Counted from the stretch's first letter, positions 8,835 through 18,511 are shown. The stretch is 64,000 nt of DNA from Terrisporobacter glycolicus ATCC 14880 = DSM 1288 (GCF_036812735.1 NZ_CP117523.1:1178001-1242000), one strand, 5' to 3'. The notes: generated from the letters alone by a model not told the origin. A program made the numbers and translations.

Positions 8835-10859
8835 ATGAAGAAATACACGAAACTTATTTTAATGGTTGCAATTTTCATAAGTATTGTATTTGTAATTATT
8901 AAAAATATAAGCAATAATAAAATAAATCATAATAAGACAGTTGAATATATATTAAATTATGAAGTTCAAAATTTTAGTGATGAAGAAAAAAATAAAATTA
9001 AAAAAGAAACTAATAAAATAATAAATGATTCTAAGGATAAAAAAATTTTATCTGAGTCTTATTATATACTGGCTTACTTAAACTCTTTAGAAAAGAAAAA
9101 TAAAGAGGCTATAAAACTATATAACAAAGCAATAAATAATATAAATAGTATAAAAAACATTAAAATAAAAACACAAATATATTATGAGTTAAGTAGAATG
9201 TATTTATATGAAAATGAATATAAAAAATCTAATGAATCTTTTGAAAAAATGAAAGATATAGCTTTTATATCTAATAAAAAAGAAGAAGTTGTAAAATACG
9301 GAATAAAAAGGGGTTATGATATCTATTGTATTCCTGATGGTAGTAGTGAATCAGTTGAAATATTAAAGGAGACATTAGAACTAGCAAAAGAAATAAATTA
9401 TAAGGAAATGGAAGAGGTATACTTTAACTTGGGAAGAGCATACTGGTCTGAGGATAAGTATATAGAAAGTATAAATGCCAAATTAGAAGCCTTAGATATG
9501 GCAAATGAAAAGAACTTAAAAGAAAAGACTATGCTAATATCTACAGATTTAGGGATAGATTATTTATACTCAGGTAATTATAAAGATGCTTTAATATATT
9601 TATCAAGGGCATTAAAGTATAACTTAGAAGATAAGTATGAAGATGCTAAAGCCAAAAGTTATTCACTAATGAATATATGTGAAGCTTATATTCAGTTACA
9701 TGAATTTGATAAAGCCAGAATAAGCTTTGAAAAGCTAGAAAAAGAAATTTTAAAACAGAAAAAAGGCGTTTATAAAGAAGATTGTTTTACATACATGTAT
9801 GGAAACAAGGCAGATTTACAAACTCAATTAGGAAATGTAGATAAAGCAATAAAATTACTGGATTTAGCTAAAAAAAGATTTGAGAAAAGGGACAAGTTTA
9901 GTTTTTATGATTTTGATGTAAAATTATTAGAAGAGTATGGTGATGCATATTATAAATTGCAAAATTATACTTTAGCTTTAAAATATCACAAAGAAGCAGA
10001 AAATTTAGTTACAGTGAGAGGACTATCCTATTTAGAAGAAGATTATACTAATAAAATTTATTTGGATTATAAGTCATTAGGCGATTATAAAAATACAATT
10101 AAATACTTGGAAAAAAACAATCAACTTAAATCAAATTCATTTGATAATAAAGATAAAGAATGCTCTCAGTATTTACATAATGAATTTGAAAATAATAAAA
10201 ATTTAATTAAAATTTCAACTCTAGAACGTGCAAGTAATAGAGCTAAAATATTTGATGCTATTTTGGGCGGAGGGGCTATAATAATTTCCTTCTTTAGTTT
10301 TAATATTTACAAAAGGAATAAGGAAATAAATAGATTAAATAAGTTATTTAAGGACTTGAGTGTAACAGATCATTTGACTAATATAGCAAATAGAAGAGCT
10401 TTAGATGAATTTTTAGCAGGAAATTGGGATTTATACAAAAAAACTGAAATGCCTATATCCTTTGTAATGGTAGATATAGATTTTTTCAAACCATACAATG
10501 ATAATTATGGTCACTTAAAAGGAGACGAAGCCTTAAAAACCATTGCATCATCTATACATACTTCTTGTGAAAAAGGCGATTTTATAGCTAGGTATGGTGG
10601 AGAGGAATTTGTAATTGTAATGTTAAATACAGGAAAAGACCATGCTATAAAAAAAGCAAACCATATTATGCAAAACATATATAATTTAAATATTAAACAT
10701 GAATTCTCTACTGTTTGCGATAGATTAACCTTAAGTATGGGTATAACAACAGCTCATATAGAAACAATAAAAAACTACGATGATTATGTAAAGAAAGCAG
10801 ATGAAGCGCTATATAAGGCTAAGAATGATGGACGAAATAAATATGTTTTTATTAAATAA
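8835..10859 (+). CDS. Extracytoplasmic TPR sensor GGDEF protein (paralogue)
   Basis: The protein (674 aa) has the same layout as the gene at 5048: N-terminal membrane helix, extracellular TPR-like region, second membrane helix near 470-490, and a GGDEF domain with GGEEF loop. Long stretches are nearly identical, for example the KKTEMPISF segment and the NKEINRLNKLFKDLSVTD linker, so the pair arose by duplication. The inhibitory site differs: EKGD replaces RKVD, so product inhibition is probably lost. The TPR half has diverged more than the GGDEF half, suggesting a different signal. Ribosome site is GGGGG. A hairpin terminator follows. Confidence 0.87.
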   Translation: MKKYTKLILMVAIFISIVFVIIKNISNNKINHNKTVEYILNYEVQNFSDEEKNKIKKETNKIINDSKDKKILSESYYILAYLNSLEKKNKEAIKLYNKAINNINSIKNIKIKTQIYYELSRMYLYENEYKKSNESFEKMKDIAFISNKKEEVVKYGIKRGYDIYCIPDGSSESVEILKETLELAKEINYKEMEEVYFNLGRAYWSEDKYIESINAKLEALDMANEKNLKEKTMLISTDLGIDYLYSGNYKDALIYLSRALKYNLEDKYEDAKAKSYSLMNICEAYIQLHEFDKARISFEKLEKEILKQKKGVYKEDCFTYMYGNKADLQTQLGNVDKAIKLLDLAKKRFEKRDKFSFYDFDVKLLEEYGDAYYKLQNYTLALKYHKEAENLVTVRGLSYLEEDYTNKIYLDYKSLGDYKNTIKYLEKNNQLKSNSFDNKDKECSQYLHNEFENNKNLIKISTLERASNRAKIFDAILGGGAIIISFFSFNIYKRNKEINRLNKLFKDLSVTDHLTNIANRRALDEFLAGNWDLYKKTEMPISFVMVDIDFFKPYNDNYGHLKGDEALKTIASSIHTSCEKGDFIARYGGEEFVIVMLNTGKDHAIKKANHIMQNIYNLNIKHEFSTVCDRLTLSMGITTAHIETIKNYDDYVKKADEALYKAKNDGRNKYVFIK

Positions 10860-10861
10860 CA

Positions 10862-10896
10862 AAAAATCCTAGTTAAATAATAGCTAGGATTTTTAA
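10862..10896 (+). terminator. Terminator of the c-di-GMP gene cluster
   Basis: AAAAATCCTAG (10862-10872) pairs with CTAGGATTTTT (10884-10894) around an 11-base loop, ending in a short T run. Confidence 0.8.
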
Positions 10897-10937
10897 GTAC
10901 TCATATTTTTATAAATGCTATATTTATTAATGAAAAT

Positions 10938-10965
10938 TTGATACTATATATTTGTGTAATATTAT
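10938..10965 (+). promoter_or_regulatory. Likely promoter of the orphan histidine kinase
   Basis: TTGATA (10938-10943), a 16-base spacer and TATTAT (10960-10965). TTTGATA at 10937 and TATCAAA at 10963 also form an inverted repeat that brackets the promoter, so it may double as an operator. No other promoter-like sequence stands out in the 120-base gap. Confidence 0.45.
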
Positions 10966-11014
10966 CAAAAATAGCAAAATAAAAGTTATCTATATATAGA
11001 GGGGGATTAAATTT

Positions 11015-12997
11015 ATGATTAACAATATCATAAGTGATAGGAGCTTAATAGAAAAAGAAAAGAAACTATTTGAAAAAATAATATTTTTTGTATTACTAGT
11101 TTGTTGCATTTACATTTTTAATATATTTTCTAAAATAGGGGAAGAAAAATCTTACTTAGAATCGACTTTATTTTTTATAAGAAGTTTTAGTTCCATACTG
11201 TCAGTATTGGCTTTTGGTAGTTGTTTAATTTCTTATAATAGATTAAAAAAAGATAGTATTTTTGTTATATCTTTAATGTATCTAGGATTATCTGTAGGAA
11301 TAGTATCTGGTCAAATAGATTTTCTTAGCTTTTATTATGAAGAGTATAATTTGTTTAGTTATATTACTGTATCTACTTCTATACTTAGAATAATTTTGCT
11401 AATAATAGCTATAATTCCTAAAAGTAAAATTAAAACATTAATTGTTAATAATAAAAAAATATCGATTATATTTGTAATTTTATATACTATAATCTTTAAT
11501 TTGGTAGAAAAAAATCTTAACTTTCTTCAATATTTTTATAGTACGGATTTTTTTGTAATATATAATTATTTTCTAACAGCCACATACTTTATTTCGGCAA
11601 TAAGACTACTTGCTATAGGTATTAAGGATAAAGAATATATATTTGTAGTATTAGCCTCTAGTATTTTTATGCTAGCTATCAAGGCGATTTATGCAGTATA
11701 TGCAGTAGATACAACATCATTTTATGTCAAGTTAACCTCAGTGTCTATTACATACATAATATTTTTAATTATTATTGCTGGATCTTTTATTGAATTATAT
11801 TTGTACATAAATAGAACAAAAATACTTAATGAAAACTTAAGTCTTTTTTACAATTTAACTGATAATCATAAACATAGTTTTATGTTTATTTGTAGAGAAG
11901 ATGGAGAAATAATATATGGTAATAAGAAGTTTAAGGACTATTACAAAATTAATTCTCCTGAAGATGCAAAAAGAGTAAAGTTATCATTTGCAATAATGGC
12001 TAATAAATTAGAGAATAAGGATGAAATTATAAAAAGCTTAAATACTAAAGGTGTATGGAGAGGAATAATTAAAAATCCAGATGAAAGTAGATCAGTTGAT
12101 TGTTCATTACAAGTTATTGAAACTTTAGATGCTAAAAAAGAGTTTGTTATAACTTATATGGATGTATCAAAATTAATACGTAAAGAATTAGAGTTAGAAA
12201 AATTAAAAGTATACAATAAAGAAAAGACTGAATTTATGTCTAATATATCTCATGAGCTCAGAACCCCAATAAATATTTTTTATTCTACAATTCAACTTCT
12301 TGATATTTCACTAGTAAAATCAGATAAAGATTTTAAGGAGATGTATAGAAGGTATAGAAAAACCTTACATGTAAATTGCAAGAGAATGTTAAGGTTAATT
12401 AATAATGTGGTTGATATCTCAAAAATAGAAACGGGAATATTAAAAGGCAAATTTGATTATTATAACTTAATTTCAATAGTCGAGGATGTGACTTTATCTG
12501 TTGTAAATTATGCTCAACTTAAATCCATTAATATACAGTTTGACACTAACGAAGAAGAATTTATAGCAAAATGTGATCCATCTATGATAGAAAGAGCATT
12601 GTTAAATTTACTTTCAAATGCTATAAAATTTACTCCTGAAAATAAAAATATTTATGTTAATATATATGTTAATGATGATTTTGCAGAAATAAATATAAAA
12701 GATGAAGGTATTGGAATATCAAAGAGTGATAAAACTGCTATATTTGAAAGATTTGTTCAAGCAGATAAATCATTGACTAGAGAGAATGAAGGTAGTGGAA
12801 TAGGATTAAGCATAGTAAAATCTATAATTGATCTTCATGATGGTTATATTAGTGTTGAAAGTAAAGTTGGTGAAGGTAGTACTTTCAAAATAATACTTCC
12901 AAATAGATGTGATGAATGTATTGATTATAAAATTTATGATATAAGCAATTACAACACAGAATTAGAACTATCTGATATATATGAAATATTAGTATAA
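11015..12997 (+). CDS. Orphan membrane sensor histidine kinase (7-8 TM, PAS, HisKA)
   Basis: The protein (660 aa) has an N-terminal membrane region of about eight helices (about 20-265) resembling MASE3-type sensor modules, then a PAS-like region (about 275-390). The kinase core follows, with the phosphoacceptor in SHELRTP (His 413), an N-box (LLNLLSNAIKF), DEGIGIS and the GSGIGLSIVK ATP lid. It should autophosphorylate on ATP and pass phosphate to a response regulator, but none is adjacent. It follows the c-di-GMP genes but is separated by a terminator and its own promoter. The ligand is unknown; membrane-embedded modules of this kind often sense lipophilic or redox signals. Confidence 0.85.
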   Translation: MINNIISDRSLIEKEKKLFEKIIFFVLLVCCIYIFNIFSKIGEEKSYLESTLFFIRSFSSILSVLAFGSCLISYNRLKKDSIFVISLMYLGLSVGIVSGQIDFLSFYYEEYNLFSYITVSTSILRIILLIIAIIPKSKIKTLIVNNKKISIIFVILYTIIFNLVEKNLNFLQYFYSTDFFVIYNYFLTATYFISAIRLLAIGIKDKEYIFVVLASSIFMLAIKAIYAVYAVDTTSFYVKLTSVSITYIIFLIIIAGSFIELYLYINRTKILNENLSLFYNLTDNHKHSFMFICREDGEIIYGNKKFKDYYKINSPEDAKRVKLSFAIMANKLENKDEIIKSLNTKGVWRGIIKNPDESRSVDCSLQVIETLDAKKEFVITYMDVSKLIRKELELEKLKVYNKEKTEFMSNISHELRTPINIFYSTIQLLDISLVKSDKDFKEMYRRYRKTLHVNCKRMLRLINNVVDISKIETGILKGKFDYYNLISIVEDVTLSVVNYAQLKSINIQFDTNEEEFIAKCDPSMIERALLNLLSNAIKFTPENKNIYVNIYVNDDFAEINIKDEGIGISKSDKTAIFERFVQADKSLTRENEGSGIGLSIVKSIIDLHDGYISVESKVGEGSTFKIILPNRCDECIDYKIYDISNYNTELELSDIYEILV

Positions 12998-13023
12998 AAA
13001 GTCCCCAATAGGGGATTTTTTAT
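12996..13023 (+). terminator. Terminator after the histidine kinase gene
   Basis: GTCCCC and GGGGAT form a short strong stem around AATA, flanked by A-run and T-run sequence that extends the pairing. It overlaps the very end of the kinase gene. Confidence 0.8.
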
Positions 13024-13105
13024 TGCCATAAACTTAACTATTATGATAAATTTTATGTAATTATAACTGTATTTTTAATTTGGAAAAAATATAGTTATAA
13101 TATTC

Positions 13106-13134
13106 TTGACCATAAAAAAAATGGATGATATAAT
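13106..13134 (+). promoter_or_regulatory. Sigma-A promoter of the iron-uptake operon
   Basis: TTGACC (13106-13111), exactly 17 bases, TATAAT (13129-13134). The transcript should start near 13141, immediately before the Fur-type box. Confidence 0.75.
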
Positions 13135-13146
13135 AAAACAACAAAA

Positions 13147-13161
13147 TGATAATGATTATTA
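13147..13161 (+). promoter_or_regulatory. Fur box
   Basis: TGATAATGATTATTA matches the 7-1-7 Fur consensus TGATAATNATTATCA at all defined positions but one. A further related repeat (AATGATAATTAATA) follows, which may extend the operator. Being just downstream of the predicted start site, bound Fur-Fe would block transcription when iron is plentiful. Confidence 0.75.
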
Positions 13162-13211
13162 TTTATAATAATTAATGATAATTAATACTAAAACAATAAG
13201 GAGATATTGAC

Positions 13212-14147
13212 GTGAAAAAAATAAAAGTATTAGCAGTGTTAACATTAGCACTTGCAACATTTGGATTAATAGGTTGCTCATCAAATGAAGCGGAAAAACA
13301 AAATAAAGATACAAGAGTAGTTGAAACAGTAAAAGGAGAAGTGGAGATACCAATTAATCCTAAAAAAATAGTAGATATATCAGGAAGTAGTGAAGAATTA
13401 TTATTACTAGAACAAACTGTAGTAGGTACGGCTAATGTGGATTCTTACGATACGAAAAATGTACCATCATACATAAAAGACTCGTTAGGTGATGTAAAAA
13501 TAGTTGGACATTCTATGATGGAAACAGCAGATATAGAAGCAATACTTGCTTTAGAACCAGATTTAATTATAATGGCACCAAGACAAGAAGAAATATATGA
13601 TCAACTAAAAGAGATAGCACCTACAGTTATGTTAGAAGATAAATCAAATGATTGGGAAGCAAAATTAAAAGATGTAGCCAAGCTATTTGGACAAGAAGAT
13701 AAAGTTAAGTCTTGGCTAGATGCTTATTATAAAAAAGCTGAAGAGTTAGGTAAAGAGATAAAATTAGTTAATGGTGAAGATACTACTTACTTAACAGTTT
13801 TAGCAAGTTCAGGTTCATTCATGGTATTTAGTGAAGGTGGAATAGGAACAGTTTTAAAAGAAGATATGCAATTACCTCAACCAGCTAATATGCCTAAGCA
13901 AGATAGTATAACTCTACCAACTGTTACTATGGAAGGTTTATCAGAAATAGATGCTGATCACATAATAGTAATAGCAACGCAGTCAGATAAATCTGACTTA
14001 GAATCTAGTTCAGTTTGGTCTGAAATAAGAGCAGTAAAAGAAGGAAATGTAACTATATTAGATTCAAGTCCATACTTCTCTCAAGCTTACAATCCAATAG
14101 GAAGAGAATTAATATTAGAGTCTATTAAAGACGCTGTTATAAAATAA
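13212..14147 (+). CDS. Iron-siderophore ABC transporter, substrate-binding lipoprotein
   Basis: This lipoprotein (311 aa) has a lipobox LIGC (Cys 22), so it should be anchored to the outer face of the membrane. The mature part has the class III periplasmic-binding (FecB/FhuD/BtuF-like) fold signature, with PKKIVDISGSSEELLL and LEPDLIIMAPRQ segments. It should deliver a ferric siderophore to the two permeases downstream. The start is GTG at 13212, preceded by AAGGAGAT. Regulation by iron is indicated by the upstream promoter and Fur box. A stable hairpin after the gene may hold back expression of the membrane genes relative to this one. The siderophore is not identifiable. Confidence 0.88.
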   Translation: MKKIKVLAVLTLALATFGLIGCSSNEAEKQNKDTRVVETVKGEVEIPINPKKIVDISGSSEELLLLEQTVVGTANVDSYDTKNVPSYIKDSLGDVKIVGHSMMETADIEAILALEPDLIIMAPRQEEIYDQLKEIAPTVMLEDKSNDWEAKLKDVAKLFGQEDKVKSWLDAYYKKAEELGKEIKLVNGEDTTYLTVLASSGSFMVFSEGGIGTVLKEDMQLPQPANMPKQDSITLPTVTMEGLSEIDADHIIVIATQSDKSDLESSSVWSEIRAVKEGNVTILDSSPYFSQAYNPIGRELILESIKDAVIK

Positions 14148-14158
14148 TAAATCAAGTG

Positions 14159-14200
14159 GGTGGGGATAAGATTTAATTTCCTCACCTTATTTAATTTTAG
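14159..14200 (+). terminator. Intergenic hairpin after the binding-protein gene (attenuating terminator or mRNA stabiliser)
   Basis: GGTGGGGA (14159-14166) can pair with TCCTCACC (14179-14186), with one G-U pair, and is followed by TTATTTAATTTTAG. The T-tract is broken, so partial termination or 3'-end protection is likely rather than a full stop; the operon continues. Confidence 0.5.
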
Positions 14201-14274
14201 TCAATGGATGATGATAAATCTAATGAATATCATTGGAACTAGAAATTAAGAGAATCTTATAAGGAGGAGAGTAA

Positions 14275-15285
14275 GTGGGTAAGAATAAAAAGAAAAAAAT
14301 AGCAATAATAATGATTATACTTGGGATCATGCTACTTGTAAGTGGTATAGTAGTATCAATATCATTGGGTGCTAAAAATATAGATATTGGAACCATAATA
14401 AGTAGTATTTTTTCGGATAAAAATGATATAAATACAAAAATAATTAGAGATGTGAGAATACCAAGATCTATAGCGGCTGCATTGGTTGGTGGATTTTTGG
14501 CAGTGTCGGGAGCCATAATGCAAGGTATTACGAGAAATCCTATAGCTGAACCATCTGTTATGGGTATTACTCAAGGAGCTACTTTTATGATAGCTGTAGC
14601 TTTAGTCTTACAAAAGATTTATCCTAACATAGTTCTGAATAGCTTTACGAAAATGATATTCGCATTTTTAGGAGCTAGTATAAGTGGACTTTTAGTTTAC
14701 TTTATAAGTTCTAGGAGCATTAGAAAAATTGATCCTGTAAAACTAGCTTTAGCAGGAACGGCAATGGGAACTTTGTTAATTTCACTAGCCATGGGGATCT
14801 CCATGTATTTCAACTTATCACAGGAGTTAAGTTTCTGGATATCTGGAGGACTTACGTCAGCTAAGTGGCAAGGTGTCAATTTACTTCTGATTGTAGGCGG
14901 TATAGGATTTGTCTCAGCAATGATAATGTCACCAAAGATTACAATCTTAAGCTTAGGTGAAGAAGTAGCAATAGGATTAGGTCAAAAAACTAACTTAGTA
15001 AGATTAGTATCTTTAATAATTGTAATAGCACTTACAGGAGCATCAGTTTCAGTAGCAGGAAATATAGTTTTTGTGGGACTTATAGTTCCTCAAATAATAA
15101 GAGGAATTATAGGATCAGATTATAAATATATAATTACCTTATCAATGTTATTTGGATCAGTTTTATTAGTATATAGTGATATATTATCAAGAATGATTAA
15201 CCCTCCTTATGAAACACCAATTGGATCTTTAACAGCATTGCTTGGGGTTCCAATATTTATTTACCTTGTGAGAAAGGAGAGTTAA
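14275..15285 (+). CDS. Iron-siderophore ABC transporter permease (FecCD family)
   Basis: The protein (336 aa) has about nine or ten membrane helices of the FecCD/BtuC type. Recognisable segments are RIPRSIAAALVGGFLAVSGA near residues 62-81 and the GLIVPQIIRGIIG coupling region. It forms half of the membrane channel with the next gene product. The start is GTG, with an AAGGAGGA ribosome site 6 bases upstream. It is separated from the binding protein by 127 bases that contain a hairpin, and is followed after 6 bases by the second permease. Confidence 0.88.
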   Translation: MGKNKKKKIAIIMIILGIMLLVSGIVVSISLGAKNIDIGTIISSIFSDKNDINTKIIRDVRIPRSIAAALVGGFLAVSGAIMQGITRNPIAEPSVMGITQGATFMIAVALVLQKIYPNIVLNSFTKMIFAFLGASISGLLVYFISSRSIRKIDPVKLALAGTAMGTLLISLAMGISMYFNLSQELSFWISGGLTSAKWQGVNLLLIVGGIGFVSAMIMSPKITILSLGEEVAIGLGQKTNLVRLVSLIIVIALTGASVSVAGNIVFVGLIVPQIIRGIIGSDYKYIITLSMLFGSVLLVYSDILSRMINPPYETPIGSLTALLGVPIFIYLVRKES

Positions 15286-15291
15286 TAATTT

Positions 15292-16299
15292 ATGAAAAAG
15301 AACAAGAAGTATTTATTAGTTACAGGAATATTATTAAGTTTAATATTAATAACATTTTTAGTTAGTTTAAATATGGGATCTCTATCGATTGAACCTTTTG
15401 ATGTAATAAAAACTTTTTTAGGCCAAGGGTCTAATGCGCATGAGATTGCTATATTCAAATTGAGATTACCTAGAATTGTAATAGGCATATTAGTAGGGAC
15501 GGCTTTAGCTACTTCAGGCACAATTTTGCAAGGTGTTACTAAAAATGATTTGGCAGACTCAGGAATACTTGGTATAAACTCAGGTTCAGCCTTATTTGTA
15601 GTAATGTATATTTATTTTATGAATGGAAACGTATATGATGGTGTAAGCAATTTAACAATCTTCACTATGCCGATAGTAGCTTTAACAGGAGCACTATTTG
15701 CAGCTTTTTTAATCTATATACTTGCATGGAATAAGGGAATAAGCTCTTCAAGGTTATTATTAATAGGTATAGGAGTAAATATAGCATTTACTTCATTACT
15801 TACAATCTTCCAGCTTAAATTTACTACACAAGAATTCAACAGAGTAATGGCTTGGACTTCAGGTAGTATTTGGGGTTCTAACTGGAAATATGTAATGGCA
15901 ATCTTACCATTTATAATAATATTAATGGCACTTACACTTTATAAATCTAGATATTTAGATGCACTAAATCTAGGAGATGAAGTAGCCACAGGATTAGGTA
16001 TAGAGGTGGAAAAAGAAAGAAGAAAATTAATAATATATGCTGTTGTATTATCAGGGGTGTCCACATCTGTAGCAGGAAGTATAGGATTTTTAGGGCTTGT
16101 TGCGCCTCATATAGCTAGGAAGTTAGTAGGACCAAAGCATAGTAAATTAATTCCTACAGCAGCACTTATAGGTACTTTAATTATATTAGTTGGAGATACC
16201 ATATCAAGAAATATCATAGCACCTATGGAAATTCCAGTGGGAATAGTTGTAGCTATAATAGGTGTACCATACTTTATTTATTTAATGTTAGCAGAGTAG
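15292..16299 (+). CDS. Iron-siderophore ABC transporter permease (FecCD family), second subunit
   Basis: The protein (335 aa) is a second FecCD-type permease with the LRLPRIVIGILVGTALATSG signature and GLVAPHIARKLVG coupling helix. It begins 6 bases after the first permease gene and ends 15 bases before the ATPase gene. The pair of distinct permeases implies a heterodimeric channel, as in FepD/FepG systems. Confidence 0.88.
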   Translation: MKKNKKYLLVTGILLSLILITFLVSLNMGSLSIEPFDVIKTFLGQGSNAHEIAIFKLRLPRIVIGILVGTALATSGTILQGVTKNDLADSGILGINSGSALFVVMYIYFMNGNVYDGVSNLTIFTMPIVALTGALFAAFLIYILAWNKGISSSRLLLIGIGVNIAFTSLLTIFQLKFTTQEFNRVMAWTSGSIWGSNWKYVMAILPFIIILMALTLYKSRYLDALNLGDEVATGLGIEVEKERRKLIIYAVVLSGVSTSVAGSIGFLGLVAPHIARKLVGPKHSKLIPTAALIGTLIILVGDTISRNIIAPMEIPVGIVVAIIGVPYFIYLMLAE

Positions 16300-16314
16300 A
16301 AAGAGGGAAAAATT

Positions 16315-17100
16315 ATGACAGCTATAAGTACTAAAAATTTAAATATATCTTACGGAAACTTGGATATTGTTAAAGACTTGAATTTAGAAATACCAAGTGG
16401 AAAAATAACTACTATAATAGGTGCAAATGGTTGTGGTAAATCCACGATTTTAAAAACTATTGCAAGAATATTAACACCTAAAAGTGGTGACATATTTATA
16501 AATGAAAAAAATATAAAAGAACAATCTTCAAAAGATTTAGCCAAAACTATGGCAGTACTACCTCAAAGTCCCCAAGCACCAAAGGGACTCACAGTGGAAG
16601 AGTTAATAGCTTATGGAAGATTTCCACATCAAAAAGGTTTTGGAAGATTAAAAGAAGATGACGAAGATATAGTAACTTGGGCATTGGAAGTTACAGGAAT
16701 AAAAGAATTTAGAGATAGACCAATTGAAGCTTTATCTGGAGGTCAAAGACAAAGAGCTTGGATAGCTATGGCTCTAGCTCAACAAACAGATATACTAGTG
16801 CTAGATGAGCCAACTACTTATTTAGACTTAGCTCATCAGCTAGAGGTATTAAATTTATTACGAGAATTAAATGAAAAACATAATACTACAATTGTTATGG
16901 TTATACATGAATTAAACAATGCAGCAAGATTTGCTCATCATATGATAGGAATCAAAAAAGGAAAAATAGTTTGTGAGGGAAGTTCTTATGAAGTAATGAC
17001 AAAGGAAAATCTTAAAGAACTATTTAATATTGATTCAGAAATCATGGAAGATCCTAGGTCTAAAAAGCCTGTTTGTATAACTTATGATATGGTAAGATAG
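16315..17100 (+). CDS. Iron-siderophore ABC transporter ATPase
   Basis: This ABC ATPase (261 aa) has Walker A GANGCGKST (36-44), signature LSGGQRQRAWIAMALAQ, Walker B ILVLDEPT and switch histidine in MVIHELN, all characteristic of the FepC/FhuC group. It drives uptake through the two permeases. It is followed after 8 bases by a MATE transporter gene in the same transcription unit. Confidence 0.9.
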   Translation: MTAISTKNLNISYGNLDIVKDLNLEIPSGKITTIIGANGCGKSTILKTIARILTPKSGDIFINEKNIKEQSSKDLAKTMAVLPQSPQAPKGLTVEELIAYGRFPHQKGFGRLKEDDEDIVTWALEVTGIKEFRDRPIEALSGGQRQRAWIAMALAQQTDILVLDEPTTYLDLAHQLEVLNLLRELNEKHNTTIVMVIHELNNAARFAHHMIGIKKGKIVCEGSSYEVMTKENLKELFNIDSEIMEDPRSKKPVCITYDMVR

Positions 17101-17108
17101 GAGAAATA

Positions 17109-18470
17109 ATGGAAAATCAAGGAGCATTAAGACATGAAAATATAAGCAAACTACTGATTAAGTATTCAGTGCCTGCCATCCTTGCCATGATGGTTACTTC
17201 ATTATATAACACAGTTGATAGAGCATTTATAGGTTCTATGGAAAATGCAGGTGCTTTAGCTATATCAGGACTAGGAATTACAATGCCGTTATTTACCATA
17301 CTTGGAGCCTTTTGTGTGGCTATAGCTGTAGGTGGAAGTACCAATATATCAATTAAACTTGGAGAAGGAAATAAAGAAGAAGCAGAAAAAATCATGGGAA
17401 GTACTGTGGCTTTAGAATTTGCTGTAGGAATTATCATGGTATTGGTGGGAATCTTTTTCTTAGATAGGATCCTTTATGCTTTTGGAGCAAGTGACGATAC
17501 GATAAAATATGCGAGAGATTATATGAGTGTAATTTTTGCAGGAGCTTGGTTCAACCTACCTGGATTTGCACTAAATAGTTGTATAAGAGGAGAAGGAAAT
17601 CCAAAATTAGCTGCCAGAATGATGATAATTTCATGTGTTCTTAACTTAATATTAGACCCCATATTTATTTTTGGATTAGATATGGGAATAAAAGGAGCAG
17701 CTATAGGTACAGTAATTTGCCAGTTATTCATATTTATTTGGTCAACTTATTACTTTACTCTTGGTAAATCAAACTTAAAATTAAAACTTAAGAATATAAA
17801 ATTAGACAAAAAATTAGTAAAAATAATATTAGTTATAGCAGCAACACCATTTTTTATGGAGTTAGCTGCTGGGTCTATACATTTAGTTACAAATAAAGTA
17901 TTAAAAGTATACGGAGGAGATTTATCTATAGGTGCTATGACGGCAGTTACATCAATTTCACTAATGTTTTTAATGCCTATATTTGGACTAAGTCAAGGTA
18001 TGCAAACTATAATTGCTTATAATTATGGAGCAAAACAATTAGGTAGAGCTAGTAAAACTCTTTTACTTGGAATTTTATATGGGACAATAATTTTAACTAT
18101 AGGATTTATTTTAGTTAAATTATTCCCAAAAGTTTTTGTTGGAATATTTACAAAAGATGAAAGTTTAATGAATATGGCAATTGAAGGTATAAATATAAAT
18201 TTAACCACGTTACCTATAGTTGGAATATCAGTTCTTGGTTCTATTTATTTTCAATCCATAGGTGAAGCTAAAAAGTCTATGTTTTTAAGTTTACTTAGAC
18301 AGGTAATTATATTAATACCAGTTATAATAATAGTTCCAAATATGTATGGATTAAAAGGAGTATGGGCATCTCAGCCAATATCAGATTTTTTTGCTATGTT
18401 TATAGTAGTATTCTTCCTGTACAGAGAATTTAAAAAAGAGAAAATGAATTTATCTGAAATATGTAAATAG
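17109..18470 (+). CDS. MATE family efflux transporter in the iron operon
   Basis: The protein (453 aa) has twelve predicted membrane helices in the two-fold MATE arrangement, with repeated NTVDRAFIG- and NCIRGEGNPK-type segments. MATE proteins export cationic or amphipathic compounds using Na+ or H+. A GGAGAAAT ribosome site lies 8 bases after the ATPase stop and there is no terminator between, so it should be co-induced under iron limitation. It might export a metal-binding compound or recycle the siderophore; that function is inference from position. Confidence 0.85.
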   Translation: MENQGALRHENISKLLIKYSVPAILAMMVTSLYNTVDRAFIGSMENAGALAISGLGITMPLFTILGAFCVAIAVGGSTNISIKLGEGNKEEAEKIMGSTVALEFAVGIIMVLVGIFFLDRILYAFGASDDTIKYARDYMSVIFAGAWFNLPGFALNSCIRGEGNPKLAARMMIISCVLNLILDPIFIFGLDMGIKGAAIGTVICQLFIFIWSTYYFTLGKSNLKLKLKNIKLDKKLVKIILVIAATPFFMELAAGSIHLVTNKVLKVYGGDLSIGAMTAVTSISLMFLMPIFGLSQGMQTIIAYNYGAKQLGRASKTLLLGILYGTIILTIGFILVKLFPKVFVGIFTKDESLMNMAIEGININLTTLPIVGISVLGSIYFQSIGEAKKSMFLSLLRQVIILIPVIIIVPNMYGLKGVWASQPISDFFAMFIVVFFLYREFKKEKMNLSEICK

Positions 18471-18471
18471 A

Positions 18472-18511
18472 AAAAAGACAAAGTTAATAATTTTAACTTT
18501 GTCTTTTTAAT
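18472..18511 (+). terminator. Terminator of the iron-uptake operon
   Basis: AAAAAGACAAAGTTAA and TTAACTTTGTCTTTTT form a long stem with a small loop and T-run. Confidence 0.88.

Noticed and set aside
14205-14240. Second Fur box before the first siderophore permease gene
   Set aside because: AATGAATATCATT is palindrome-like but departs from the 7-1-7 Fur pattern and no promoter accompanies it.
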